From contig JALUZF010000162.1 in NCBI GenBank assembly GCA_027012135.1, positions 1 to 64,000 of the forward strand: a stretch of 64,000 nt of DNA, written 5' to 3'. The stretch comes from Gammaproteobacteria bacterium. GTDB lineage: Bacteria; Pseudomonadota; Gammaproteobacteria; GRL18. The translations under genes and the position numbers were made by a program. Below the pieces are notes generated by a model. The model searched no databases and was not told the origin of the DNA. It was given only the letters and a program-made list of their open reading frames with translations. Shown here one piece after another: positions 24,766 through 34,167 of the stretch (its first letter is position 1; the number at the start of each line of letters is the position of its first letter).

Positions 24766-27021
24766 ATGGACATATCCCGCATAATCGACCCCCTGAACAA
24801 AGCCCAGCGTCAGGCGGTCTGCTCAGAAGCACAAAATACCCTGGTACTGGCTGGTGCCGGCAGCGGTAAAACCCGGGTGCTGGTGCATCGTATTGCCTGG
24901 CTGGTGCAGGTAGAAAATGTTTCCCCCTATAGTATTCTGGCGGTCACCTTTACCAATAAGGCCGCCGGAGAAATGCGTTTTCGGATAGAAAACCTGCTTA
25001 AAACACCGGTACGCAATATGTGGGTAGGTACCTTTCACGGTCTGGCTCACCGTTTGTTAAGAGCCCACTGGCAGGATGCCGAACTGGTGGAAAACTTCCA
25101 GATCATAGACAGTGATGATCAACTGCGTCTGATTAAGCGGATCATGAAAGAACTGGGTATTGATGACAAACAGAACCCGCCCAGGGAAGTGCAGTGGTTT
25201 ATTAACGAAAGCAAGGACAACGGTCTGCGCTGTGAGCACATCAATGTCCGGGAACTGCATAACCGTGAATACATGCTGGAAGTCTATCAGCAGTACGAAG
25301 CCCTGTGTCAGCGTACCGGTCTGGTAGACTTTGCCGAACTGCTGCTCAGAGCACACGAGTTATGGCTGAAACAGCCCCATTTATTAAAACATTATCAGCA
25401 GCGTTTCAGTCATATTCTGGTGGACGAATTTCAGGATACCAATACCATTCAGTACGCCTGGCTGAAAGTACTCAGCGGCAATAACCTGCCTGATACCCAT
25501 CTTAATACCTTTGTGGTGGGTGATGATGATCAGTCAATTTACGGATGGCGGGGGGCAAAAATAGAACATATCCGAGAATTTGAACAGGACTTTAAGGCCG
25601 GCAGCTGTGAAACCATTCGCCTGGAACAGAACTACCGTTCCACGGGTAATATTCTGGAAGCCGCCAATGCGGTTATTGCCAATAATACCGAGCGGCTGGG
25701 CAAGGAGCTATGGACAGAAGACGGGGAAGGCGAACTATTACAGGTTTATCAGGCCTTTAATGAAATTGACGAAGCAGCCTATGTGGCCGGCCAGATAGAA
25801 AAATGGGTGGAAAAAGGCGGTAAACGCAGTGAAATTGCCATTTTATACCGCTCAAATGCCCAGTCTCAGCCGCACGAATATGAACTGGTTAAACGTGCCA
25901 TACCGTATCGGGTTTACGGCGGTCTGCGCTTTTATGAACGGGCGGAAATCAAGGATGCCCTGGCTTATCTGCGTCTGGTGGCCAACCGCCAGGATGATGC
26001 CGCGCTGGAACGGATCATCAATGTACCTACCCGCGGGATTGGTCAGCGTACCATTGAGATGATACGTACCGAAGCCGGAGCCAGAGAGCAGCACTTATGG
26101 CAGACCGCAGCAGACATGATTGCAGACAGGCAGCTGACAGCCAGAGCCGCCGGCTCCGTGCAGAAATTCCTGGATTTAATTGATGAAATGTCCGCCGCAG
26201 TGAACGATGACAGTATGAGTCTGTCAGAACAGGTAGTACACATTGTTGAAGCCTCCCGGTTAAAAGAGTTTCACGGTAAGGAAAATTCCGAACGGGCACA
26301 GGCTAAAGTGGAAAACCTGGAAGAGCTGGTTAATGCCGCCAAACGCTTTGATGATGAAGGTGATCCGTTACTTGAAGCGGTTAAGGACAGTTTTGACTTA
26401 AGTCAGGCCGATGGACTGCTGCAAGAGTCTGGTTCAATGTCACCGCTGGCGGAATTTCTGGCTCATGCTGCCCTTGAAGCCGGAGAGGGACAGGCGGAAG
26501 AATGGGAAGACTGCGTACAGTTAATGAGTCTGCACAGCGCCAAGGGACTGGAATTTGAGCTGGTGTTTTTATGCGGTATGGAACAGGGTCTGTTCCCCCA
26601 TAAAAATGCCCTGCAGGATTTTACCGGCGGCCGCCTGGAAGAAGAGCGCAGGCTTTGCTATGTAGGCATTACCCGTGCCCGTCAGCAGCTGCATCTGACC
26701 CATGCTGAAAGCCGCACCATTTACGGCAGAAGTGAACTGGCCTACCCATCCCAGTTCCTGACTGAAATCCCGGCGTCATTAATCAGCCAGGTTAGAGCCG
26801 TAAACCAGAGCCAGTCTTTTACCGCTGCCCGGAATAACTACAGCAGCCGGAGTGAAGAAAATGAAGAGGGCATCAGTATAGGCCAAAGAGTCACCCATAA
26901 AAAATTTGGTGAAGGCACGGTTATAGAAATAGAAGGCACGGGTGCAAGAGCCAGAGTACAGGTCAATTTTGACTATGAAGGCACCCGCTGGCTAATGCTG
27001 AATATTGCAAAATTAGTATAA
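24766..27021 (+). CDS. uvrD: DNA helicase II (UvrD/Rep family)
   Basis: A 751-residue superfamily 1A helicase. Motif I AGAGSGKTRVLVHRI lies at residues 29-43, motif II DEFQDTN about 222, motif III GDDDQSIYGWRGA about 249, and motif IV EQNYRS about 288. The C-terminal Tudor-like end (RVTHKKFGEGTVIEIEG) is also present. UvrD acts in mismatch and excision repair. Length is slightly more than E. coli UvrD (720). The start at MDIS fits the family; the TATAACC array sits in the place of its ribosome site. Confidence 0.94.
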   Translation: MDISRIIDPLNKAQRQAVCSEAQNTLVLAGAGSGKTRVLVHRIAWLVQVENVSPYSILAVTFTNKAAGEMRFRIENLLKTPVRNMWVGTFHGLAHRLLRAHWQDAELVENFQIIDSDDQLRLIKRIMKELGIDDKQNPPREVQWFINESKDNGLRCEHINVRELHNREYMLEVYQQYEALCQRTGLVDFAELLLRAHELWLKQPHLLKHYQQRFSHILVDEFQDTNTIQYAWLKVLSGNNLPDTHLNTFVVGDDDQSIYGWRGAKIEHIREFEQDFKAGSCETIRLEQNYRSTGNILEAANAVIANNTERLGKELWTEDGEGELLQVYQAFNEIDEAAYVAGQIEKWVEKGGKRSEIAILYRSNAQSQPHEYELVKRAIPYRVYGGLRFYERAEIKDALAYLRLVANRQDDAALERIINVPTRGIGQRTIEMIRTEAGAREQHLWQTAADMIADRQLTARAAGSVQKFLDLIDEMSAAVNDDSMSLSEQVVHIVEASRLKEFHGKENSERAQAKVENLEELVNAAKRFDDEGDPLLEAVKDSFDLSQADGLLQESGSMSPLAEFLAHAALEAGEGQAEEWEDCVQLMSLHSAKGLEFELVFLCGMEQGLFPHKNALQDFTGGRLEEERRLCYVGITRARQQLHLTHAESRTIYGRSELAYPSQFLTEIPASLISQVRAVNQSQSFTAARNNYSSRSEENEEGISIGQRVTHKKFGEGTVIEIEGTGARARVQVNFDYEGTRWLMLNIAKLV

Positions 27022-27052
27022 ATCATAAAACCCAAAACCTCTGCCCACATAT

Positions 27053-27086
27053 CCCCTCTCCCTCCGGGAGAGGGCCAGGGTGAGGG
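27053..27086. repeat. REP-like palindrome
   Basis: CCCTCTCCC (27054-27062) pairs with GGGAGAGGG (27066-27074) and is followed by CCAGGGTGAGGG, a repeat sequence widespread in Proteobacteria. A related piece (CTCACCCGGCGGGAGAGGG) is near 19363. Confidence 0.75.
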
Positions 27087-27158
27087 CAAACCAGAATTAA
27101 AATAATAGAAAACATATAAAATGCAAAAAACAAGGAACAACCCCAGGAGCAATAAACA

Positions 27159-28244
27159 ATGAAAAGACGCGATTTTATTAAAGGCGCAGGTGCCGGTTCC
27201 GTAGCCGCCGCCGGCATGGTCAGCGGCATTAAAACAGCATCAGCGGCTAAAACCATTAAATGGAAAATGGTCACTTCCTGGCCAAAAAACTTCCCCGGCC
27301 TGGGCACCGGCGCCAATTTCCTGGCCAGAACCATTAATGAAATGAGCGGCGGCCGGCTTAAAGTTAAAGTGTATGGCGCCAATGAAATTGTTCCGGCTCT
27401 GGAAGTATTTGATGCGGTCTCCCGTGGTACCGCCCAGATGGGGCACAGCGGCGCCTATTACTGGAAGGGCAAGCATCCTGCCACCCAGTTTTTTACTTCC
27501 GTACCCTTCGGCCTGACCGCTCAGGAAATGAATGCCTGGCTGTATTACGGCGGCGGTATGCAGCTATGGGAAGAACTTTACGATCAGTTTAACCTGATCC
27601 CCAATGCGGCGGGCAATACCGGAGTGCAGATGGGCGGCTGGTTTAATAAGGAAATTAACAGTATAGCGGATCTGAACGGCCTGAAAATGCGTATCCCCGG
27701 TATGGGCGGTGAAGTTCTTAAACGTGCCGGCGGAACCCCGGTTACCCTGCCCGGCGGTGAAATATACACCTCTATGCAGTCCGGTGCCATTGATGCCACT
27801 GAATGGGTCGGCCCTTATAATGATATGGCTTTTGGCCTCTATAAGGTGGCTAAATTCTATTATTACCCAGGCTGGCATGAGCCGGGTTCCACCATGGAAG
27901 CTATGATTAACAAAGATGCTTTTAATAAACTGCCCAAAGACCTGCAGGTTATTGTCCGTGCCGCCTGTAAGGTGGCCAACCAGGATATGCTGGCCGACTA
28001 CACCGCCAGAAACAATCAGGCTCTGCAGACATTGATCAACAAGCACAAAGTGGAGATGCGCCAGTATCCTGATGATGTCATTAAAAAGCTTAATGACCTG
28101 TCACAGGCGGTCATTGCCGATGTCGGCAAACATGACAAACTGTCCGGTAAAATTTATAAATCTTTTACTGACTTCAGAAAAAATGTCATACAATGGAGCG
28201 CCGTTAGTGAGCAGGCTTATATGAAAGCCAGAGAAAACAGTTAA
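27159..28244 (+). CDS. TRAP transporter periplasmic binding protein (DctP family)
   Basis: A 361-residue binding protein with a Tat leader (KRRDFIKGAGAG, residues 2-13). The mature protein reads KWKMVTSWPKNFPG, then YGANEIVPALEVFDAVSRGT and MRIPGMGGEVLKRAGG, typical of the TakP/DctP branch that binds 2-oxo acids or related carboxylates. Genes for the DctQ and DctM membrane parts are not nearby, since a tRNA gene follows, so it may serve a distant transporter. Confidence 0.88.
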   Translation: MKRRDFIKGAGAGSVAAAGMVSGIKTASAAKTIKWKMVTSWPKNFPGLGTGANFLARTINEMSGGRLKVKVYGANEIVPALEVFDAVSRGTAQMGHSGAYYWKGKHPATQFFTSVPFGLTAQEMNAWLYYGGGMQLWEELYDQFNLIPNAAGNTGVQMGGWFNKEINSIADLNGLKMRIPGMGGEVLKRAGGTPVTLPGGEIYTSMQSGAIDATEWVGPYNDMAFGLYKVAKFYYYPGWHEPGSTMEAMINKDAFNKLPKDLQVIVRAACKVANQDMLADYTARNNQALQTLINKHKVEMRQYPDDVIKKLNDLSQAVIADVGKHDKLSGKIYKSFTDFRKNVIQWSAVSEQAYMKARENS

Positions 28245-28377
28245 AACAGAACAGCATCAGGGCATACAGGGAGTTATGTCCTGTTGTATTCAGCAAAAAA
28301 ACAGAAATTTTTTCTAAAAAAGCAGTATTTTTTAAAAAAAATATGTATAATCTGCACTCCCATCTATACACAGATAT

Positions 28378-28464
28378 GCCCAGGTGGTGAAATTGGTAGA
28401 CACGCTAGCTTCAGGTGCTAGTGATCGCAAGGTCGTGGAGGTTCAAGTCCTCTCCTGGGCACCA
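28378..28464 (+). tRNA. tRNA-Leu (anticodon CAG)
   Basis: An 87-base tRNA with acceptor arms GCCCAGG/CCTGGGC, anticodon stem CTAGC/GCTAG and loop TTCAGGT giving anticodon CAG, a long variable arm, T loop GTTCAAGTC and an encoded CCA. A TATAAT box at 28346-28351 lies 27 bases upstream and may be its promoter. Confidence 0.97.
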
Positions 28465-28696
28465 TACACAGCAAGGGTTTCATGGATCGAGGCTCAGGCA
28501 ATATCACCCATAATAGTTATCTGCTAGCCAATACGCTAACCGATTTGATTGATTTCGGTAGTTTTAGCTCTGGCTTTTAATTATATACAAAGAAACATAA
28601 ATGTATGTTTACGGTAATTTTGTTTTTTCTGTTAAATAATCCTGCATTGTCTATACTTTAAAAGTGCAAACAATATAGATACTGTATTAATTACCA

Positions 28697-29155
28697 ATGA
28701 CGTTACCACAAACCTCCCCCACTTCACTTACCATAAAATACATGCTGTTTATCTCTGGTATTGTTTTTCTGGTGTCCTATTTATCTTTTGTAGTGCTTAA
28801 AAATTATATGCAGGAACAATATGTCTCTATGCAGATAAATAATATTCAGGTTAAGGCCGATCGCTTTAAACAGTTTTTAAGAAATAATGAGTTAATAGCG
28901 AGGCTGAGCGGTGATGAATTCTGCCTGCTGATATATGGGAATATTGATGAATTTGAAATAAACAACCTGACAAAGCGTTTGAAAAATGAGTGTATACAGG
29001 AAATTGTTCTTGACGGGAAAACTTTCAATCTGGACATGACTCTGGGTATAGCAATGTTTCCAGATAATGGTACCAGCTATGGTGAGTTAATTAGCTGTGC
29101 TGATCAGAAAATGTATGCGGAAAAAAACTTAAAAAAAAATGAGAATTTAATATGA
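28697..29155 (+). pseudogene. Diguanylate cyclase remnant with an internal deletion
   Basis: A 152-residue ORF that joins an N-terminal membrane segment (residues 12-35) to the second half of a GGDEF domain: RLSGDEFCLLI (about 69-79), then TLGIAMFPDNG and ADQKMYAEK at the end. The sensor region, the second anchor and the whole first half of GGDEF (magnesium and guanine ligands) are missing. The reading frame stays open across the join, so it was an in-frame deletion. It cannot make c-di-GMP. The stop overlaps cysC by four bases, so it may still serve as a translational leader. Confidence 0.75.
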
Positions 29156-29817
29156 ATAATGATACCAATGTAACCTGGCATGAGCACAGAGTCTCACGTG
29201 ATATGCATGAACAGAAAAACAACCATAAAGGTTGTGTTATCTGGTTTACCGGTTTAAGCGGTTCGGGTAAAAGTACCATTGCCAATACCCTGGATCACAA
29301 ACTGTTTCAGTCCGGTATTAGTACCGTAGTACTGGATGGTGATAATGTCCGCCATGGACTGAATGCCGGTCCTGGTATGCTCAGGGATACGCATGGTGAT
29401 GAATTTGCGCAGCGTTTCGGTCTGGGTTTTTCTGCCATTGACCGGGAAGAAAATATTCGCCGTATTGGTTCGGTAGCGGGAATTTTTGCCCAGACGGGTA
29501 TTATGGCCCTGACAGCATTTATCAGTCCTTACCGGCTGGATCGTGATCGAGTACGCAATAGTTTAAACGAGGGTGAGTTTATAGAGATTTTTGTCGATAC
29601 GCCTATTGAAGTTTGTGAACAGCGGGATCCCAAGGGGCTTTATAAAAAAGCCCGCGCAGGAGAAATCAAAGGTTTTACCGGTATTGATGATCCTTATGAA
29701 GCACCTGAGAATCCGGAACTGGTTCTTTTAGCTGCAGAGAAAACCCCTGATGAACTGGCTGATGAAGTCATTGAATTTTTAAAAAGTAATAATTTTATCA
29801 CTAACTCTGAAAGCTGA
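29152..29817 (+). CDS. cysC: Adenylylsulfate kinase
   Basis: A 221-residue APS kinase that converts APS to PAPS. The P-loop GLSGSGKST lies at about residues 35-43, [10 protein letters not shown] about 63-72, and [13 protein letters not shown] and [19 protein letters not shown] follow as expected. The ATG overlaps the preceding GGDEF remnant and the stop abuts the DUF1810 gene. No cysDN is nearby. In a sulfur oxidiser the enzyme belongs to sulfate assimilation or sulfonucleotide use rather than energy metabolism. Confidence 0.92.
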   Translation: MNNDTNVTWHEHRVSRDMHEQKNNHKGCVIWFTGLSGSGKSTIANTLDHKLFQSGISTVVLDGDNVRHGLNAGPGMLRDTHGDEFAQRFGLGFSAIDREENIRRIGSVAGIFAQTGIMALTAFISPYRLDRDRVRNSLNEGEFIEIFVDTPIEVCEQRDPKGLYKKARAGEIKGFTGIDDPYEAPENPELVLLAAEKTPDELADEVIEFLKSNNFITNSES

Positions 29818-30234
29818 ATGCAAAAATTTATTGAGGCACAGGAAGTTGTCTATCAGCAGGTATTATCAGAATTAGAAGCAGGACGGAAAGTGTCCCACTG
29901 GATGTGGTTTATTTTTCCTCAGATACAGGGATTGGGGCGTAGCAGCACCGCACAGTATTATGCGATTAAGGATACTGAACAGGCGCAGGCTTACCTTAAG
30001 CATCCAGTATTAGGTGCCCGGTTAAGAGAGTGTGCTGAAATATTACTACGCCTGAAAGGTAAAACGGCAATAGATATTTTTGGTGATATTGATGCTGTAA
30101 AACTAAGGTCGAGTATGACTCTGTTCAGCGTGGTTGCCGGGCAGGATTCTGTTTTTGCTAAGGTATTAAAAAAATACTTTAATGCTGAACCGGATGCCTT
30201 AACACTGCAAATACTCAATGAACAGCAGGGATGA
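29818..30234 (+). CDS. DUF1810 family protein
   Basis: A 138-residue protein starting on the base after the cysC stop codon. The segments KVSHWMWFIFPQIQGLGRS and YAIKDTEQAQAYLKHPVLG are hallmarks of DUF1810, a calpastatin-like family without known activity. Probably cotranscribed with cysC. Convergent with the DUF808 gene 22 bases later. Confidence 0.85.
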   Translation: MQKFIEAQEVVYQQVLSELEAGRKVSHWMWFIFPQIQGLGRSSTAQYYAIKDTEQAQAYLKHPVLGARLRECAEILLRLKGKTAIDIFGDIDAVKLRSSMTLFSVVAGQDSVFAKVLKKYFNAEPDALTLQILNEQQG

Positions 30235-30255
30235 ATGTTTATTTAAGGTGTTTAT

Positions 30256-31194
30256 TTATGCCTTCTGAGAAACGAGTTTCTGGTACAAATTCACCAGAGC
30301 TAAAACCAGTGCACCGGCAATTAAGCCCAGCACCATATTAAAAAACAGCCCGGTGACGGGAATAATAATAGTACCAATGGTGGGCAGGGTAGCCAGCCAT
30401 TGTTCCAGGTGATGTTCCTGGGTCAGCAGATAAGGCAGGCCATGGGCCAGGATACCGCCGCCCACCAGGAACATGGCGGCTGTTCCGACAATGGACAGGG
30501 TTTTCATTAACTGCGGGGCAAAGGCCAGAAGTGCACGGCCCAGCAGATGTTTTATGCGGTCTGTAAAGCTTTTGGCAGGGTCTTTGACCAGGTAAAATCC
30601 GGCATCATCCAGTTTTACAATACCGGCCACCAGGCCGTAAACACCGGCGGTCATTACAATGGCAATAGCTGTAACCACAGTGACCTGGGTAATGAAAACA
30701 GACTCCTTCACTGTCCCCAGGGCAATTACTACAATTTCTGCAGATAAAATAAAGTCGGTGCGTATGGCGCCTTTAATCTTATTTTTTTCATAGGCCATAA
30801 GATCTATGTCAGGATTGTGCAGGGCATTAATAACGGATTTCTTTTGTGCTCTGGCAGAGGGCAGTAAGCTGTGCAGGATTTTCTCGCTGCCTTCATAGCA
30901 CAGGTATAATCCGCCCAACATTAATAAGGGTGTGATGAGCCAGGGAATAAATGCGCTGATCAGCAGGGCAGCCGGTACCAGGATCAGTTTGTTTTTAAAC
31001 GAACCTTTGGCTACGGCCCAGACTACAGGCAGCTCACGTTCAGCCCGTATCCCGGAAACCTGCTGGGCATTCAGGGCCAGATCATCACCCAGCACCCCGG
31101 CGGTTTTCTTTGCCGCTATTTTGGACATCAGGGCAATATCATCCAGAACCGTGGCAATATCGTCTAACAGGGCTAAAAGACTGGAACCCGCCAT
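30256..31194 (-). CDS. DUF808 (YedI-like) membrane protein
   Basis: A 312-residue membrane protein with MAGSSLLALLDDIATVLDDI at its N-terminus, the exact opening of the DUF808/YedI family, and the conserved helices ALLISAFIPWLITPLLMLGG and TILSAEIVVIALGTV-like segments. About six membrane helices. Activity unknown. It lies last behind the signalling genes on the same strand, but 78 bases apart, so it may have its own transcript. Confidence 0.88.
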   Translation of the reverse strand: MAGSSLLALLDDIATVLDDIALMSKIAAKKTAGVLGDDLALNAQQVSGIRAERELPVVWAVAKGSFKNKLILVPAALLISAFIPWLITPLLMLGGLYLCYEGSEKILHSLLPSARAQKKSVINALHNPDIDLMAYEKNKIKGAIRTDFILSAEIVVIALGTVKESVFITQVTVVTAIAIVMTAGVYGLVAGIVKLDDAGFYLVKDPAKSFTDRIKHLLGRALLAFAPQLMKTLSIVGTAAMFLVGGGILAHGLPYLLTQEHHLEQWLATLPTIGTIIIPVTGLFFNMVLGLIAGALVLALVNLYQKLVSQKA

Positions 31195-31272
31195 GTTTCA
31201 CTCCTTAATTATAAGAGCTATATTTGATCACAGTCGCGGGCGAATTTCAATGGCCGCAGTTTGGATGCGGTA

Positions 31273-32019
31273 CTATTCAGGTGACAGGGTATCCATCAGG
31301 TCAATTAAAAATTCAGCTTCTTCCCTGTCCATGGCCTGCCATTTTTCAATTTCCAGACTCTGGAGGATTTTTTGGGTTTTGGGATCCTCATTCATGGATA
31401 ATAACACCTGTTGTAAGTTTTCCTGATTCGGGAAATCAGGGCCGGCCAGTAATGCATGGTGCAGCACATGGATTTTACTGGTGATCAGGCTGTGCAGCTG
31501 TTTTTTGACCAGATTGGAAAACTCATTATAGGCATCGGCCAGCAGAAAGCCGATATCGGCCTGACCGTTAATAACATTTTTAGCTACGGTAATAAAATTT
31601 TGACAGTGAATGGTTTCAATGTCTTTGGGGGTAATATCGGCTGGTTCCAGCATAATCATACCGATGGTATTAACATCCGGCACATCGGTCATAGCGACTT
31701 TAATGCCAGGTGACAGATCTTCAATGGTTTTTACCTGACTGTTGACACTGCTGACGATAATGGTTTCATCCTGGGTGCCGACGGGCTGTACCAGGGGGTT
31801 AAAATTTTTTTCCCGCACCAGCCGGGCAATGTCGCAGGGATTGGCGTAAATCAGGTCGATGCGGTTCTGGTCAATGGCGTCTGACAGCTCAATAAAATCG
31901 TTAACCAGATCAATATGAATCGGCGTATCGATTTTTTTCTGCAGCCAGGTATTAAAAATATACCAGCCGGATATCAGTTCGGGCTTAAAATCCGGGCTGA
32001 TCGTCATATTAAAGGGCAT
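31273..32019 (-). CDS. PhnD-like substrate-binding-fold protein without signal peptide
   Basis: A 248-residue protein of the periplasmic phosphonate-binding fold (PhnD, type II): it begins MTISPDFKPELISGWYIF, then has DLIYANPCDIARLV (PhnD family YANP/Y-hinge) and QADIGFLLADAYNEF. There is no export signal, so it acts in the cytoplasm. It is the last gene of the GTPase/roadblock cluster, 27 bases behind the PAS gene. It may sense a small anion for that module; the ligand is unknown. Confidence 0.75.
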   Translation of the reverse strand: MPFNMTISPDFKPELISGWYIFNTWLQKKIDTPIHIDLVNDFIELSDAIDQNRIDLIYANPCDIARLVREKNFNPLVQPVGTQDETIIVSSVNSQVKTIEDLSPGIKVAMTDVPDVNTIGMIMLEPADITPKDIETIHCQNFITVAKNVINGQADIGFLLADAYNEFSNLVKKQLHSLITSKIHVLHHALLAGPDFPNQENLQQVLLSMNEDPKTQKILQSLEIEKWQAMDREEAEFLIDLMDTLSPE

Positions 32020-32046
32020 GATGCGATCCTCAACAGGTGAAGCGGC

Positions 32047-32523
32047 TTAAAACAAAGTGGGGTACAGTTCCATACATTCTGCTACTTTTTTTACCGACGG
32101 TTTTCGGCGTACCGAGGTATAGCTGACAATTTCGCCATTGCGTCTATTCGGGATCACCGTGGCATAAACCCAGTAAAAACCACCGTCTTTTCTCAGATTT
32201 TTGACATAACCATGCCACTTTTCCTTTTTCTGTATGGTTTTCCACAGGCCGGCAAAGGCCGCCGGCGGCATAAAGGGGTGCCGGAGTATATAATGGGGTT
32301 GGCCAATCAGTTCCTGCTCTGTAAAACCGGACATTAATACAAAGGACTTGTTAACGTGGGTAATTACCCCGTCCAGATCAGTGCGTGAAACAATCAGACA
32401 ACCGTCGGGAAACTGAGTTTCAATGTCGGTATAAAGTACCTTGCGTGATGTTCCGTCAAAAAATGTCAGTTCAGTTTCCTGATAATTATCACTGGCCAGA
32501 TCTTCGGGTTTCATGTTTTGCAT
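32047..32523 (-). CDS. PAS-domain protein, Aer-like
   Basis: A 158-residue single PAS domain of the Aer type: PDGCLIVSRTDLDGVITHVN, FVLMSGFTEQELIGQPHYIL with RHPFMPPAAF, and GYVKNLRKDGGFYWVYATV, all features of the FAD-binding PAS of aerotaxis receptors. No output domain is attached, so it must signal through the neighbouring GTPase/roadblock proteins. The sensory meaning (redox or oxygen) is inferred from similarity. Confidence 0.85.
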   Translation of the reverse strand: MQNMKPEDLASDNYQETELTFFDGTSRKVLYTDIETQFPDGCLIVSRTDLDGVITHVNKSFVLMSGFTEQELIGQPHYILRHPFMPPAAFAGLWKTIQKKEKWHGYVKNLRKDGGFYWVYATVIPNRRNGEIVSYTSVRRKPSVKKVAECMELYPTLF

Positions 32524-32549
32524 AGCAGCTACCTTTTATCAGGCGGTCA

Positions 32550-32912
32550 TTAAAGTAATTTGGAAATGCTTTCCGCGGCACGTTTTACATCCAGAAAAAT
32601 CAGTCCGAGTTTGGCTTTAGGTGTGGCTAATACTGTGACCACCGCTTCTTCACCAGCGTGAGTCATTAATACAAAACCTTCCCGGCCCTTGATCAGCACC
32701 TGCTCCAGTTCACCGCGGGCCAGCTCCTGGGAGGTTCGATCGCCCAGGGACAGCATGGCGGCACTCATGGCGCCGACCCGGTCTTCGTCCATGGACTGGG
32801 GCAGTACGGCTGCAATCATCAGGCCGTCGGTAGAAATTACTGCCGAAGCTTCGATATCTGCAGAGGTTCCGTTTAACTCGTTCAAAATTGAAGAGAGCAT
32901 ATCTTCTCTCAT
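32550..32912 (-). CDS. Roadblock/LC7 domain protein (MglB-like)
   Basis: A 120-residue roadblock domain: SILNELNGTSADIEASAVIS at the start, then GLMIAAVLPQSMDEDRVGAM and FVLMTHAGEEAVVTVLATPK. Roadblock proteins act with small Ras-like GTPases, as GTPase activators (MglB) or adaptors. It lies between a divergent roadblock-like gene and the PAS gene, 42 and 26 bases apart. The natural partner is the GTPase two genes upstream. Confidence 0.9.
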   Translation of the reverse strand: MREDMLSSILNELNGTSADIEASAVISTDGLMIAAVLPQSMDEDRVGAMSAAMLSLGDRTSQELARGELEQVLIKGREGFVLMTHAGEEAVVTVLATPKAKLGLIFLDVKRAAESISKLL

Positions 32913-32953
32913 AGTCTTATCCTCATATTACGATGATGTGTCAGATTAAAAAT

Positions 32954-33607
32954 TCAGGCCGCATTAGCATCGGCTTTGTGCTTCTGGCGGTAATAGCGTT
33001 TATGTAGGATCCACACCAGATCCACAAAATTCTGCTGTTCAAAACGGGGTGCGCCGGAGATCACTAAATTAAACCTCAGCTCACCTATGTATAAGGGCCA
33101 GAAGCCAATGCGGCTGTATCCGGCCGCGTCTACCAGTGCAAATGCACTGCTGTTGATGTTTAAATTATTACTGACAATACCCTCATGGCGTGTATAAAGC
33201 GCAGAAAGGTCAGCACCCAGTGCTGCCAGTTCCTCCGATGCCTCATGGGTAAAGCCGGAACCTGCCAGGAAAAAGCCTTCATCATCGGCCAGCAGGGTCT
33301 TATACTCACTGGATAAGGCCGCCAGTAAATCCGGCAATGACTCGTCAAAATTACCCTGAGGTGCGCTTCTGGGGGCAGAGAAACCCTGCAGCCATTTGAG
33401 CTGCTGAATGTGGTACAGTAATGATTCCTGAATATTGCTGTCCGGCAGCAGACTGTTTATGGTATCGGCATCAAAATGTTGGCTTTCCTCAAAGGTCATT
33501 AACTGCTGCAGAAACTGCCGGGCAGGTTCCGGAGCGGTTGCTGAGATACAATGCCAGGCACCGGCAGGTGACGGCAGCAGGTATTTATCCTGATATTGAA
33601 TGGTCAT
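32954..33607 (-). CDS. Divergent roadblock-like partner protein
   Basis: A 217-residue protein whose start overlaps the GTPase stop by four bases. The first 100 residues are not recognised. The C-terminal half (DDEGFFLAGSGFTHEASEEL, then LAALGADLSALY and WPLYIGELRFNLVIS) follows the roadblock pattern of strand, helix and strands, so I infer a second roadblock fold. It would then pair with the GTPase as a regulator. Identity is uncertain, the coupling to the GTPase is clear. Confidence 0.6.
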   Translation of the reverse strand: MTIQYQDKYLLPSPAGAWHCISATAPEPARQFLQQLMTFEESQHFDADTINSLLPDSNIQESLLYHIQQLKWLQGFSAPRSAPQGNFDESLPDLLAALSSEYKTLLADDEGFFLAGSGFTHEASEELAALGADLSALYTRHEGIVSNNLNINSSAFALVDAAGYSRIGFWPLYIGELRFNLVISGAPRFEQQNFVDLVWILHKRYYRQKHKADANAA

Positions 33608-34146
33608 GCGCTATACTCCAGTCCGGGGTCAATGGTAAATAACAGGGCCTGTACCAGGTGGGACATATCATTAAAATCCCTGGCATCCACTTCAAAAATG
33701 GCGCTTTTAATACCCAGTTCCCGAAGCTTTCTGTGGTAATGATCCATCCTCAGCAGTGGGACAATATCTGTCTGAGTAATGCCGATGGCAACGGCAGTGT
33801 CCGCAATATAGTTTTTAAAGGCATTGAGAAAAAATGTCATGTCATTTAATGGATCCTTACGAGTGTTATCCAGCAGTAAAATCAGTCCCAGGCCATTGCG
33901 GGTGAGTACCTCCCACATAAAATCAAATCGTTCCTGTCCCGGTGTGCCGTACAAGTGAATTTTTTCTGCTCCATCCAGCACCATAGTGCCGTAATCCATG
34001 GCCACAGTGGTTTTGGACTTGCGCATCCGGGTCATATCAGAGGCGCTCTGGTTGGTACACACCGGAGCCTCATCACTTAAGGTGTCAATGGCCGTGGTTT
34101 TACCCGAACCCACCGGCCCGGCAAAGATTATTTTATAGTCATTCAT
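33604..34146 (-). CDS. Ras-like small GTPase of the COG2229 type
   Basis: A 180-residue GTPase. P-loop GPVGSGKTT at residues 10-18; TTVAMDYG (47-53) is the switch I threonine region; YGTPGQERF (66-74) replaces DxxGQ of Ras by GTPGQ; and TQTD (124-127) stands where Ras has NKxD. These departures suggest altered nucleotide handling. The family occurs in Streptomyces conservons with roadblock proteins and in MglA-type polarity systems. Stop and start overlap the next gene. Its output is not identified. Confidence 0.85.
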   Translation of the reverse strand: MNDYKIIFAGPVGSGKTTAIDTLSDEAPVCTNQSASDMTRMRKSKTTVAMDYGTMVLDGAEKIHLYGTPGQERFDFMWEVLTRNGLGLILLLDNTRKDPLNDMTFFLNAFKNYIADTAVAIGITQTDIVPLLRMDHYHRKLRELGIKSAIFEVDARDFNDMSHLVQALLFTIDPGLEYSA

Positions 34147-34167
34147 GTTTATGCTCGGTCTCTGATC

